DNA of 22,924 nt from Candidatus Falkowbacteria bacterium LH_S3 (GTDB lineage: Bacteria; Patescibacteriota; Patescibacteriia; Patescibacteriales; JAGXOH01), in assembly GCA_023659985.1 (NCBI GenBank), contig JAGXOH010000004.1:1-22924 (forward strand), given 5' to 3'. A model generated the notes under the pieces. It had not been told where the DNA came from. It saw only the letters and a program-made list of their open reading frames with translations, and did not search any database. The translations under genes were made by a program, and so were the position numbers. This document shows, one piece after another, positions 1 through 7,908 of this stretch. Position 1 is the first letter of the stretch, and the number at the start of each line of letters is the position of its first letter.

Positions 1-265
1 GTTTTGAATTTTGAGCTTTGGTTTTACGTTTTAAGTTTTAAGTTTTGAGTTTCAACTATATTTCATTTAATTTTTGGTTTTAAGTTTTGACTTTTGGTTT
101 TGAACTTTGAGTTTTGAGTTTTGAGTTTCAATCATATTTTAATTCAGTTTTGAATTTTGAGCTTTGGTTTTGAGTTTTAAGTTTTGAGCTTTGAATTTCA
201 ATCATATTTCATTTGACATTTGAGCTTTGTCATTTGGATTTCATTTAAATTTTGGATTTTGGATT
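1..265. repeat. Degenerate short-period satellite-like spacer
   Basis: No gene is visible. The stretch is built from variants of a 6-8 base unit such as GTTTTGA, GTTTTAA and CTTTGA, broken by a recurring TTTCAA(C/T)(T/C)ATATTT module near 51, 127 and 197. A higher-order period is also visible: the 25 bases at 1-25 recur exactly at 147-171, giving a unit of about 146 bp. It directly follows the stop codon of the rmlD-type gene. No terminator hairpin was found. The function is unknown; such runs are common in intergenic DNA of this kind of genome. Confidence 0.7.
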
Positions 266-1135
266 TCATTTATAGTATTCTCTCAATGCTTCCAGCCAAT
301 TTCTTAATGGTTCCAGCTTGGTGTTTATTAAAATGGAATATTTCGGTCTTTTAGCCTGCCGATTAAAATTGATTGAACTTACCGGGTTTAAATTGATTTC
401 ATTATTATCTTTTATTTTAAACAATTCTCTGGCAGCTTGATACCAACTAACAGCTCCACTACCAGTAATATGATAAATTCCGTATGATTTTTTATCTTTA
501 ATTAATTCTTTAACTTTATCAGCTAGATCCGGTGTATATGTAAAACAGCTAATTTCTTCGTTATACACCATTTTGAACTCCTTTCTTTCCTCGCTCAGCT
601 CCAACACTTTATCAAAAAAGTTCTTTTTCGCTTGCTGACTGTCACTTACCGGACCAAACAGTTTGGAAGTTCTCACCAAATACCATTTCAAACCTGTCCC
701 GCTTCTGGAGATCAATTCCTCTTCTCCCATCCTCTTGGTTTTACCGTATTTATTAACAGGACCGGTCTTATCATTTTCCACATACCCCTCTTTTTTATCA
801 CCACTAAAGACATAATCTGAAGAAAAATGAATTAAAATAGTATTGGACTCCAAGGCGGCATCAGCTAAAAACCCAACTGCTTTGCCGTTGATTAATTTTG
901 CCTTCTCAAATTCTTGTTCACTCTCTTCACACTTATCAACCGCATTATAAGCAGCTGCATTGATAATAATATCCGGATCCACCTCTTTTATTTTATTCAA
1001 TGTTAATTCTTTATCACCAATATCTACATCCTCTTTATCCCAACCTATGACTTCATATTCTTTTTCTTTACAAAAAACTTGAAATAATTGTCCTCCCAAA
1101 TTACCATTAGAACCTAAAATTATAACTCTGAACAT
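266..1135 (-). CDS. rfbD: dTDP-4-dehydrorhamnose reductase (RmlD/RfbD family)
   Basis: The 289-aa protein is an extended short-chain dehydrogenase of normal RmlD length. It starts with a Rossmann nucleotide-binding loop (GSNGNLG, residues 8-14). It carries SSDYVFSG at 105-112, matching the family's TDYVF(D/S)G substrate loop, and the catalytic pair Y130/K134 in YGKTK. The family reduces dTDP-4-keto-L-rhamnose to dTDP-L-rhamnose with NAD(P)H in the cytoplasm, feeding surface polysaccharide synthesis. The rmlA, rmlB and rmlC partners are not in the window. The gene lies 209 bp after murF and has its own promoter, so it is probably not part of the murF transcript. It is the only intact gene here ending in TGA. 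A different sugar-nucleotide epimerase/reductase is possible but less likely. Confidence 0.88.
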   Translation of the reverse strand: MFRVIILGSNGNLGGQLFQVFCKEKEYEVIGWDKEDVDIGDKELTLNKIKEVDPDIIINAAAYNAVDKCEESEQEFEKAKLINGKAVGFLADAALESNTILIHFSSDYVFSGDKKEGYVENDKTGPVNKYGKTKRMGEEELISRSGTGLKWYLVRTSKLFGPVSDSQQAKKNFFDKVLELSEERKEFKMVYNEEISCFTYTPDLADKVKELIKDKKSYGIYHITGSGAVSWYQAARELFKIKDNNEINLNPVSSINFNRQAKRPKYSILINTKLEPLRNWLEALREYYK

Positions 1136-1170
1136 ATTCTAAAATTAATAAAATAAGCTAATTTTAGATT

Positions 1171-1199
1171 ATGATAAATTAATTTAACCGCTTTGTCAA
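1171..1199 (-). promoter_or_regulatory. Sigma70-type promoter of the rmlD-type gene
   Basis: On the minus strand, TTGACA (1194-1199) is followed by a 17-base spacer and TATCAT (1171-1176). The predicted start of transcription is near 1164, about 29 nt before the ATG at 1135. The exact -35 box and 17-base spacing make this a good call; the -10 box is imperfect. Confidence 0.6.
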
Positions 1200-1249
1200 A
1201 AACTGTGGCATTGCTGTCATTTTTCATTTAAAAATATCATACCTAAAAC

Positions 1250-1273
1250 ATTTGCCTCATGCCTAAGGCAAAT
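1250..1273 (-). terminator. Possible terminator after murF
   Basis: ATTTGCCT (1250-1257) and AGGCAAAT (1266-1273) form a perfect 8-bp stem with an 8-base loop, about 75 nt beyond the murF stop. On the minus strand the stem is followed only by GTTTTAGG, a weak U tract. A second 8-bp stem, AATTAAAC/GTTTAATT with a 3-base loop, lies at 1293-1311. One or both may end the division-cluster transcript before the rmlD promoter. Confidence 0.4.
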
Positions 1274-1314
1274 TATTCTTTCAACTTTCAACAATTAAAC
1301 TTCGTTTAATTCTC

Positions 1315-1343
1315 TTGGAATCCAATCTATCTGAACTTATTCA
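1315..1343 (-). repeat. Copy 1 of a dispersed ~30-bp element
   Basis: Read on the minus strand, this starts with TGAATAAGTTCAGATA, then ATT, and ends GGATTCCAA. The same sequence occurs in the opposite orientation at 22870-22900. The first 16 bases are identical; one substitution, a 2-base gap and one further substitution follow. It begins immediately after the murF stop codon. Function unknown. Confidence 0.5.
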
Positions 1344-1344
1344 A

Positions 1345-2634
1345 TTACTCCCATCCCTTTCCTTGTCTAACAAGCAAATGCTTGGCACTAAGAGGATCTG
1401 CCATAATTTCTTTAACCGTCTTTTCCATTCTAGTTCCTTGAGATCCTTTGATCAACACCAAATCTCCTTTACTTAGTCTTTCTTGGATAAATTTGCCTGC
1501 TTCTAAATTATAGGAAAAATGGAAAATATCTTCTTTTTTCATTCCGGCTTTCCTGGCACCATTAGCTATATCCCTAGCTCTTTCACCCACAACCACTAAT
1601 TTATCTACACTTAATCCAGCCACTCTGGCACCCACCTCCCTATGAGCCTTTTCCGTGTACCTACCTAATTCAAACATATCTCCTAAAACAGCAAATTTTT
1701 TAGCTTTATTATTAACCGAAACTCTGTCCAAGAAATCAAGCGCTATATTGCAAGCCTGAGGAGAAGAATTATAAGTATCATCTATTATAATAGTGTCTTT
1801 TATTCCATCTATCAACTTCATTCTTCCAGGAGGAGATTGAAAATCTTTTAAGGCATTAGATACTTCCACCAAATTCATATCAAAAGCTATTCCAACTGCA
1901 GCAGCAGCTAAAGCGCTATAAATTACCGAATATCCCAAAACATTAGACAACCTAACCGGTACCACTGAGCCTTTATAGTTTATTTTAAAATTAATCCCAG
2001 GCAGTGATGACGAATTCTTATCTTTCTCAAAATTAAAAAATATGTTTTGAGCTCCTACATCAGCTTCATCCAAAAAACCATAACTTAAGACCTTAGCATA
2101 ACTTTCCTCAGATAATTCCCTGGTTTTATCATCATCATAATTTAAAATAGCCCATCCTTTCCGCTTCACTCTCTCTATTAACACTCCTTTTTCTTTTTGT
2201 ATTCTCTTTGTGGATTTGAAAAATTGAAGATGAGAAGCTCCTATGGCAGTAACCACTCCTATGTCACATTTGACAATATCAGCTAAATACTCCATATCTC
2301 CTGGTTTATCCACCCCCATCTCTAATACCAATATTTCAGGATAATCTTTTTTTGTAAAAATAATCAAGCCCAACCCTTTTAGAAATACCTTTATCCAACC
2401 CTTAATTGATTTACCCCTTGCCTCATCTCCGATAATGGTTAAGGGCACTCCTAATTCATTGTTATAATTCTTTTGGCTCCTCCTTGTCTTGTATTTTGAC
2501 TGCAAAACAGTATAAACAGCCTCTTTAGTAGATGTTTTACCAACACTGCCGGTAATACCTATAATTTTTGGCTTATATTTGGCTAAAATTATTTTAGACA
2601 ATATTTTTAATTTAAATTGAATAATCTTTTTCAT
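1345..2634 (-). CDS. murF: UDP-MurNAc-tripeptide D-alanyl-D-alanine ligase, short form
   Basis: A 429-aa Mur ligase. The ATP-binding P-loop GITGSVGKTST lies at residues 26-36, and the YNSSPQA motif near residue 290 is typical of MurF. MurF adds D-Ala-D-Ala to UDP-MurNAc-tripeptide in the cytoplasm, the last soluble step of peptidoglycan precursor synthesis. Most MurF proteins have roughly 80-100 residues before the P-loop, forming the UDP-substrate domain. Here only about 25 residues precede it, so that domain is absent or replaced by a short basic helix. The central ATPase and C-terminal ligase domains look complete. It lies 78 bp after the FtsI-type gene as the last clear member of the division cluster. 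Another Mur ligase-like role cannot be excluded because of the missing domain. Confidence 0.87.
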   Translation of the reverse strand: MKKIIQFKLKILSKIILAKYKPKIIGITGSVGKTSTKEAVYTVLQSKYKTRRSQKNYNNELGVPLTIIGDEARGKSIKGWIKVFLKGLGLIIFTKKDYPEILVLEMGVDKPGDMEYLADIVKCDIGVVTAIGASHLQFFKSTKRIQKEKGVLIERVKRKGWAILNYDDDKTRELSEESYAKVLSYGFLDEADVGAQNIFFNFEKDKNSSSLPGINFKINYKGSVVPVRLSNVLGYSVIYSALAAAAVGIAFDMNLVEVSNALKDFQSPPGRMKLIDGIKDTIIIDDTYNSSPQACNIALDFLDRVSVNNKAKKFAVLGDMFELGRYTEKAHREVGARVAGLSVDKLVVVGERARDIANGARKAGMKKEDIFHFSYNLEAGKFIQERLSKGDLVLIKGSQGTRMEKTVKEIMADPLSAKHLLVRQGKGWE

Positions 2635-2712
2635 AAACTGATGACAAATAAATTTTATAAGAATAGTTTAAAAATCTTATCTTATTATTCAAATTATGAC
2701 CAATTTAATTTC

Positions 2713-4836
2713 TTATCTATCTTTTGATACCTGATAATAATCAAGTATAAATTCAGACATTTCTCCAAAAACTGGAGCCGCTGAAGAGGCTGAATACAAA
2801 GCGTTTCCGGGATTGTCCAATTTTACCAACATTACAAACTTAGGATCCTCAATTGGGGCAAAACCAACAAAGCTATGAATGGTTTTGCTGCCATAGCCTT
2901 TTGCATTGGAAGACGCTACTTGAGCAGTACCTGTTTTCCCTCCTACATAATATCCATCCACGGCAGCTAATTTAGCATGGCCTCCTTCAACCACATTAAC
3001 CAACATTCCAGACAAAAGTGAAGCTGTTTTATCTGAAATAACTTTTCTTAATTGTATGGGCCTAGTTACATCCTCTTCTCCGTTAGCATGAATAATCTTT
3101 TTAACTATAAACGGTTTCATTAAAATACCGTCATTAGCTATAGCTGCATAAGACATAACTAACTGCAAAGGAGTAACTGAAATACCTTGACCATAAGAAG
3201 CCGTGGCTCCATAAATCTGAGGCACCTTTTCCTTTGCTAAACTTTCTATATCCCCCTTAGCTTCAGACATAAGCTCAATTCCTGTTTTCTGCCCAAACCC
3301 GAATTCTTTCACATAATCAGCAAACTTATTGGCACCCACTTGCTTCATGGCATAAATAGCGCCGGTATTTAAAGAATGCTCTAAAACATAATTCATATTC
3401 ACCACTCCGTGACCACCCTTTGTTTCATAATCAGAGTTTTTTATAGGCTTATCCCAACCATCAACCATTATTTTCCCTTTATCCTTATATTCGGTTTGAG
3501 GAGTAACAGCTCCCTCGTTTAAAGCAGCCGCCATAGTTATGGTTTTAAAAACAGATCCTGGTTCGTATTGTTCAAAAATCGCAGGATTATTATAAGTTTT
3601 CATATCTTCCACTTGACTATATTTATTTGGGTCAAAAGTAGGATAAGAGCACATTGCCAAAATACTTCCGGTTTGGGGCTTAACCACTATTATACTACCG
3701 CTGTCAGCCGCATACTTTCCCACTGTTTGCTTAATCTTTTCACAAACAAAAAATTGGATACTTTGGTCAATAGTAAGGACTAGATCGCTTCCATCCTTAG
3801 GCTTCACATATTCTCTATCATTTACAATCATAAGATCTTTAGTAGCTCCCCTGCCGTAAGTTGTTGAACCATATTCCCCTGAAAGCTCTTTATTAAAAAA
3901 TCCTTCCAAACCGTAATTTCCCTGCTTTTCTCCTTCATCATAATTTACAAACCCTAAAATATGAGCAGCCACGGTATCTTCTGGGTAATAACGATAACTT
4001 TTGATTAAATGGGAAATCCCTTTAATATCCACATGTTTTAACTTGGCTTCAGTATCAGTCTCAGAAAAATCATCTTTCTTAACAAAAACTTCCCCATCCT
4101 TAATAACCAAATCTTCCGGTGCCACAGTCATCTCTTCATTACTTAACAAAACAGCATATAAATCTTTTAAAACAGACTTTTTCACTTTTTTATGCAAAGG
4201 TTCATAAGGGTCATTTTCCTTGGTTAATGTTTGCGCATAACTCTCTATGCTCTGTTCTTTTCTCTTTTTTATCTCATCCTTAATATCAGAATGTCTATCC
4301 TTCTGCCACTGTTGTTGTTTTTTTTTAAGTTTATGTTGTTTTCGTATTTCCGCTTCCTGTTCCCTCCGTTCTTTTTGGCTTAAGTCAGAAGAGATAGTGC
4401 TTAATTCGTCTTCTAAGGATTTTTTATCTTTTTCTTCAAAATACTGCCTTACTTCTCTTTCAATTTTTTGTTTATCAAAAATATTATAAAGTTTACTAGA
4501 TATTTTATTGGCTTTCCACCTATTCTTTATTTCTTTAGGAATAGCATAGACAAGGGTATAATCCCTATTGGTGGCCAAGGGATATAACTCTTCCTCACCT
4601 TTACCCTCTCCTCTTTCTATAAGAATATCCCCTCTCTCCGATTTTACTTCCGCAGAAACTTGGTGTTGGCTTTTGGCCATGGCATTGTAAAGATCATTTT
4701 TTTGAATTTGAAGATCAAACAATCTATAAATCAAGGCTCCTCCTAATAAAAAAACAATCGCCAATATTATATTAATGCGATTGTTATATATATTTTTATT
4801 CTTTTTTTTGCTGTTAACGGTCTTCCATTTTCTCAT
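2713..4836 (-). CDS. ftsI: Peptidoglycan transpeptidase (class B PBP, FtsI/PBP2 type)
   Basis: This 707-aa protein has a short basic cytoplasmic tail, one membrane segment (about residues 23-41), a PBP dimerisation region to about 310, and a transpeptidase domain. All three penicillin-binding motifs are present: SVFK with the catalytic serine at 428, SLN at 488-490 and KTGT at 634-637. It cross-links septal peptidoglycan outside the membrane, and its position after an ftsL-like gene and before murF supports the FtsI role. About residues 120-215 are a very charged K/E/Q-rich stretch predicted to be coiled coil inside the dimerisation region, which makes the protein longer than the usual 550-600 aa. 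Start: the ATG gives a normal membrane anchor; no ribosome site is evident. An elongation-type PBP2 cannot be fully excluded. Confidence 0.92.
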   Translation of the reverse strand: MRKWKTVNSKKKNKNIYNNRINIILAIVFLLGGALIYRLFDLQIQKNDLYNAMAKSQHQVSAEVKSERGDILIERGEGKGEEELYPLATNRDYTLVYAIPKEIKNRWKANKISSKLYNIFDKQKIEREVRQYFEEKDKKSLEDELSTISSDLSQKERREQEAEIRKQHKLKKKQQQWQKDRHSDIKDEIKKRKEQSIESYAQTLTKENDPYEPLHKKVKKSVLKDLYAVLLSNEEMTVAPEDLVIKDGEVFVKKDDFSETDTEAKLKHVDIKGISHLIKSYRYYPEDTVAAHILGFVNYDEGEKQGNYGLEGFFNKELSGEYGSTTYGRGATKDLMIVNDREYVKPKDGSDLVLTIDQSIQFFVCEKIKQTVGKYAADSGSIIVVKPQTGSILAMCSYPTFDPNKYSQVEDMKTYNNPAIFEQYEPGSVFKTITMAAALNEGAVTPQTEYKDKGKIMVDGWDKPIKNSDYETKGGHGVVNMNYVLEHSLNTGAIYAMKQVGANKFADYVKEFGFGQKTGIELMSEAKGDIESLAKEKVPQIYGATASYGQGISVTPLQLVMSYAAIANDGILMKPFIVKKIIHANGEEDVTRPIQLRKVISDKTASLLSGMLVNVVEGGHAKLAAVDGYYVGGKTGTAQVASSNAKGYGSKTIHSFVGFAPIEDPKFVMLVKLDNPGNALYSASSAAPVFGEMSEFILDYYQVSKDR

Positions 4837-4928
4837 GAAAAATAATTATGAATTAAAATCGCAAATTATAAACGAAACACAAAACAAGTGCCAGAAATTA
4901 AAAAATGTAAATTATTATAAACAATTTA

Positions 4929-5249
4929 TTATTTTTTTGCCATCATGTCACTCATAGAAGAAATATAATCAATATTATCAGCCGATACCATACTTAAATC
5001 TTTTGTTTTTTTGACTAAATGATTATAAGAGCGCAAAGACATAACCTCTAAACTAATCTTTTTGTTCTTTTCTGCCAGCTCCTCTTTTTTTTCTTTTAAA
5101 TTCTGCAATTTAAACCCTTTAACAGTTAAATCGTTGACTACTATAACATAACCCACAGCCATAACAATGATACACAAACATAAAAATATATTTAAAATTT
5201 TTAGATAATAATCTTTTTTTATTTGCTTGCCGCTTTTTTGCAATTTCAT
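4929..5249 (-). CDS. ftsL: FtsL-like single-pass division protein
   Basis: The 106-aa protein has a basic N-terminal tail (residues 1-16), one membrane helix (about 17-37, ending VGYVIVV) and a charged extracytoplasmic helix (about 50-75, KEKKEELAEKNKKISLEV) likely to form a coiled coil. This is the architecture of FtsL/DivIC, which scaffold the septal synthase FtsW-FtsI. Sequence similarity in this family is weak, so the call rests mainly on architecture and on position between rsmH and the transpeptidase gene, where ftsL normally lies. It is 55 bp after rsmH and 92 bp before ftsI. Confidence 0.72.
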   Translation of the reverse strand: MKLQKSGKQIKKDYYLKILNIFLCLCIIVMAVGYVIVVNDLTVKGFKLQNLKEKKEELAEKNKKISLEVMSLRSYNHLVKKTKDLSMVSADNIDYISSMSDMMAKK

Positions 5250-5304
5250 ATCATTTTTATTTTTTACAAAAATATTAAATAATGAATTGTTTGATTGTTT
5301 AGAG

Positions 5305-6246
5305 TTAAATCTTTTCTGCCACCCGTAGTTTAGCGCTTCTGGAACGAGGGTTGGCTTGTTTTTCCTTAGCAGTCGGCGTTACCACTTTTTTGGTTATAAC
5401 TTTTACTTTAGCTTTATGTCCGCATTGACATTGCCAAGCTTCTGGTGGGCAGATGCAATTTTTTGCTTCCTGCCTGAAAAAATTTTTCACTATCCTATCT
5501 TCCAAGCTATGATAGGAAACCACAGCCACTTTACCTGTTGGCACTAATAGATCAATAGCTTGAGGAAGAGCTTTTTGCAAATTGCTCAATTCTTCGTTAG
5601 TAGCTATTCGCAAAGCTTGAAAAGTTTTGGTAGCTGGATGAATTTTTTGGTGTCTTGAATAAGGAACGCTATCCTCTATGATGCTTTTTAATTTTCCTGT
5701 TGTTTTTATATTCTGTTTCTTTCTCTCCTCTACTATTTTTTTAGCTATACGAGCTGCATATCTCTCTTCTCCAAAATTTCTAATAATTGTTAATAATTCT
5801 TGTTCTTTGTAATGATTAACAATTTCTTGGGTTTTTCCTTCTTCTTTATGGCTAAATGCCATATCTAAGGGGCGGCCGTCTTGGAAGGAAAAACCTCTCT
5901 CCCTATCATTTAATTGATCAGAAGAAAGCCCCAAATCAAATACGATTCCGTTAAATTCAATCTTTCTCCCAAAACGACCTATGATCAAATTCTTTAACTT
6001 TCCAAAAGATCCATTAATTAAAAAAATATTTTTTAGACTTTTTTCTTTTATAACTTCTTGAAATTCACTAATAGCTTTTTCGTCCTGATCTATGGCCATT
6101 ATTAAGCTTTGTTCACCCGCCTTCTTTTTAAGGGCTAAGGTGTATCCTCCGGCTCCCAAAGTGCAATCTATAAATTTTTGTCCTTCAGCTGGTTGTAAAT
6201 AGTCTATTATTTGATCTATTAGAACCGGAATGTGCTTACTAGCCAT
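5305..6246 (-). CDS. rsmH: 16S rRNA (cytosine-1402 N4) methyltransferase
   Basis: RsmH (MraW) transfers a methyl group from S-adenosylmethionine to N4 of C1402 in the ribosomal decoding centre. The protein opens with KHIPVL, followed by the SAM-binding motif DCTLGAGGYT near residues 25-34. FDLGLSSDQL, with the family's GLSS signature, lies near 110. VSYHSLEDRIVK near 245 and the C-terminal NPRSRSAKLR are diagnostic. Length (313 aa) is normal. A GTG codon at 6249 directly precedes the chosen ATG at 6246 and is an alternative start. The gene begins about 10 bp after the stop of the secreted repeat protein, so the two are almost certainly cotranscribed. A CxC...CxCG cluster near the C-terminus is common in family members and may bind metal. 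Confidence 0.95.
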   Translation of the reverse strand: MASKHIPVLIDQIIDYLQPAEGQKFIDCTLGAGGYTLALKKKAGEQSLIMAIDQDEKAISEFQEVIKEKSLKNIFLINGSFGKLKNLIIGRFGRKIEFNGIVFDLGLSSDQLNDRERGFSFQDGRPLDMAFSHKEEGKTQEIVNHYKEQELLTIIRNFGEERYAARIAKKIVEERKKQNIKTTGKLKSIIEDSVPYSRHQKIHPATKTFQALRIATNEELSNLQKALPQAIDLLVPTGKVAVVSYHSLEDRIVKNFFRQEAKNCICPPEAWQCQCGHKAKVKVITKKVVTPTAKEKQANPRSRSAKLRVAEKI

Positions 6247-6256
6247 CACAATATGA

Positions 6257-7774
6257 TTATTGGTTTAAAGGATCATTTCCTGAACCCTTTTCCACTCCAT
6301 CCATATAACCGTCTCCGTCAGTGTCCTGATTATTTGGATTAGTTCCTAATTCTTGTTCCCATTCATCAGATAATAAATCATTATCACTGTCTTGCTTCTT
6401 TTTAGCTCCGGAATAAGTAATGCCTTGCATTATATTCCAATCTTCAGTGTCTTGGGGTGTCCGCCCAAATATGCTTTTAAAAATTTGAATTCCTTTTTTC
6501 TCGCTATTTAAATTCCTGTTTTCAGCTCTTTGCCTTAAACCATAAGTCATGACAGTCACTGCAGCGTTATCATGAGATTTGTCCATATTTGGTATTCTGT
6601 CATATATTTCTTGAAAACGTTCTTTGGCATCTGCTTCCGCTTTTTGATTTCTTATAGTGGGCCATCTGCCGTTAGCAATCTTTAAGGCATCCTCTAATTC
6701 GGTTTCCTTGTTGGGTAGTTTACCAAAAGCTTTTTTGTACGAATGCATAACCGCAGCCCTCTCGCCGAGACCTAATTGATGAGTGTTATTGTTGGCTCCA
6801 TAAGTCAAAAAATTCTTGATTGATTTTATAGTTGTTTGCGAAATATTAGAAGATGTGCCGAGTAATTCTTTCATCTTCTGATTCGATTTTTGTTTCATCA
6901 ACTCGGCGTTCTGCTTTAGCTGTTCAACTTGTTTACTTACATTCTGTTGCATCATTTCCTGCTTTTTTTCAGAGATCTTTTCTAGGTATTCATCAACTTC
7001 TTCTAGCCATTCATCAACTTCTTCTTGTTTTTGCTCTTTTTTCCTATTTTTCTGTTGCGTCATTTCCTGCTTTTTCTCCAACATTTCCTGCTTTTTCTCC
7101 AACATTTCCTGCTTTTTCTCCAACATTTCCTGCTTTTTCTCCAACATTTCCTGCTTTTTCTCAGAGATCTTTTTTAGCAATGCATCAACTTCGCCGTTTC
7201 TTAAGTGTTTAGCCATGGAACTAACCTCTTTTCCAAAATTATCCGGATGACACCTACCCTCCTTTTCAACTTCAACTCCTGTATTGGAAGATATCCAACT
7301 ATTGGGATAGGTTTGCCCGTCATCCCCGCAAACAGGATTATAATTCTGCGGAGATTCTGAAGATTGTTTTTGATCTTGATATTCAGGAAAACAATAAAAA
7401 CCTCCTTCCTCACCAGACTTTTCATATTTTGCCAACCCTGGGCAACAACTCATATCACCTTCAACCATTCCGGCTTTGCCAATACAAATATCTTCATTCT
7501 CTTCCTCTTCATTCTCTTCCTCTTCATTCTCTTCCTCTTCATTCTCTTCCTCTTCATTCTCTTCCTCTTCATTCTCTTCCTCTTCATTCTCTTCCTCTTT
7601 ATTTTGATACCTAAACATACTTTCAGACTCAACCTCGTTTTCTAAAGTTGAGGTAGCCGTGGAAGTGGAGTTAGCCGCATCAATATCCGTTATCGCGAAT
7701 AAACCAAATACGAAAACACATACAAACAAACCCACTAATAATTTAATGTTTGTTAATTTAAATGCTCGTTCCAT
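6257..7774 (-). CDS. Secreted repeat protein: E/N repeats, Kazal-like, coiled coil, TSP3
   Basis: 505 aa, not a standard division gene. In order: a hydrophobic N-terminal segment (about 10-29) that is a signal peptide or anchor; an acidic stretch with tandem NEEEE units (about 58-94); a Cys-containing region with PVCGDDGQTYPNS...GRC, which matches a Kazal protease-inhibitor core but lacks the fourth and fifth cysteines; a KKQEMLE heptad array and long coiled coil; a helical domain containing LGLGERAAVMHSYKKAFG and KIANGRWP that I recall from other CPR exported proteins; and a C-terminal DSDNDLLSDEWE...DTDGDGYMDG block, a thrombospondin type 3-like calcium-binding repeat. It lies between mraZ and rsmH in the same orientation, 10 bp from rsmH, so it should share their transcription. 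Function unknown; a surface or septum-associated structural role is only a guess. Confidence 0.8.
   Translation of the reverse strand: MERAFKLTNIKLLVGLFVCVFVFGLFAITDIDAANSTSTATSTLENEVESESMFRYQNKEEENEEEENEEEENEEEENEEEENEEEENEEEENEDICIGKAGMVEGDMSCCPGLAKYEKSGEEGGFYCFPEYQDQKQSSESPQNYNPVCGDDGQTYPNSWISSNTGVEVEKEGRCHPDNFGKEVSSMAKHLRNGEVDALLKKISEKKQEMLEKKQEMLEKKQEMLEKKQEMLEKKQEMTQQKNRKKEQKQEEVDEWLEEVDEYLEKISEKKQEMMQQNVSKQVEQLKQNAELMKQKSNQKMKELLGTSSNISQTTIKSIKNFLTYGANNNTHQLGLGERAAVMHSYKKAFGKLPNKETELEDALKIANGRWPTIRNQKAEADAKERFQEIYDRIPNMDKSHDNAAVTVMTYGLRQRAENRNLNSEKKGIQIFKSIFGRTPQDTEDWNIMQGITYSGAKKKQDSDNDLLSDEWEQELGTNPNNQDTDGDGYMDGVEKGSGNDPLNQ
7061..7165 (-). repeat. Five 21-bp in-frame tandem repeats
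   Basis: Units begin CATTTCCTGC on the plus strand at 7061, 7082, 7103, 7124 and 7145. The first four are essentially identical and the last diverges at its final bases. Each encodes one heptad, KKQEMLE read on the minus strand, so copy-number change would add or remove coiled-coil heptads without shifting frame. A related single unit is at about 6953. Confidence 0.9.
7496..7600 (-). repeat. Seven 15-bp in-frame tandem repeats
   Basis: The plus-strand unit ATTCTCTTCCTCTTC occurs seven times head to tail, the last ending in T instead of C. On the coding strand each encodes NEEEE. The near-perfect identity implies recent slippage, and the unit length keeps the reading frame. The same tract creates long open frames on other strands and phases; these are artefacts of the repeat. 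Confidence 0.92.
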
Positions 7775-7908
7775 AAATTGTTAAAGTTAAAATTAAGATT
7801 AAGATTAAAGTTAAATAATTATCTTCTAAACTCCCATTTCACCTAATTTTTGTTTCATAAATTATTAAAATTAAAAATTATTTTAAACTCCCATTTCACC
7901 TAATTCTT
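7772..7908 (-). repeat. Tandem duplication of the mraZ gene end
   Basis: The last codons of mraZ (reading AATTAGGTGAAATGGGAGTT then stop) are followed by an AT-rich spacer and ATAATTTATGAAAC. The block then repeats: the same 20 bases occur again at about 7829-7848, ending in TAG, followed by a longer AT-rich spacer and ACAATTTATGGAAC, which is the start of the secreted protein gene. The first copy of the start region leaves a 10-codon mini-ORF at 7826-7858 (MKQKLGEMGV), which looks like a by-product of the duplication. Confidence 0.75.

Noticed and set aside
1..265. CRISPR array
   Set aside because: The repeats are degenerate with continuous drift, there are no unique spacers of constant length, and no cas genes are present.
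7364..7645. Open frames on both strands across the 15-bp array, with periodic LFILF or KRMKR peptides
   Set aside because: They are produced by translating a 15-bp repeat in other frames; the NEEEE frame continues into recognisable domains and a signal segment.
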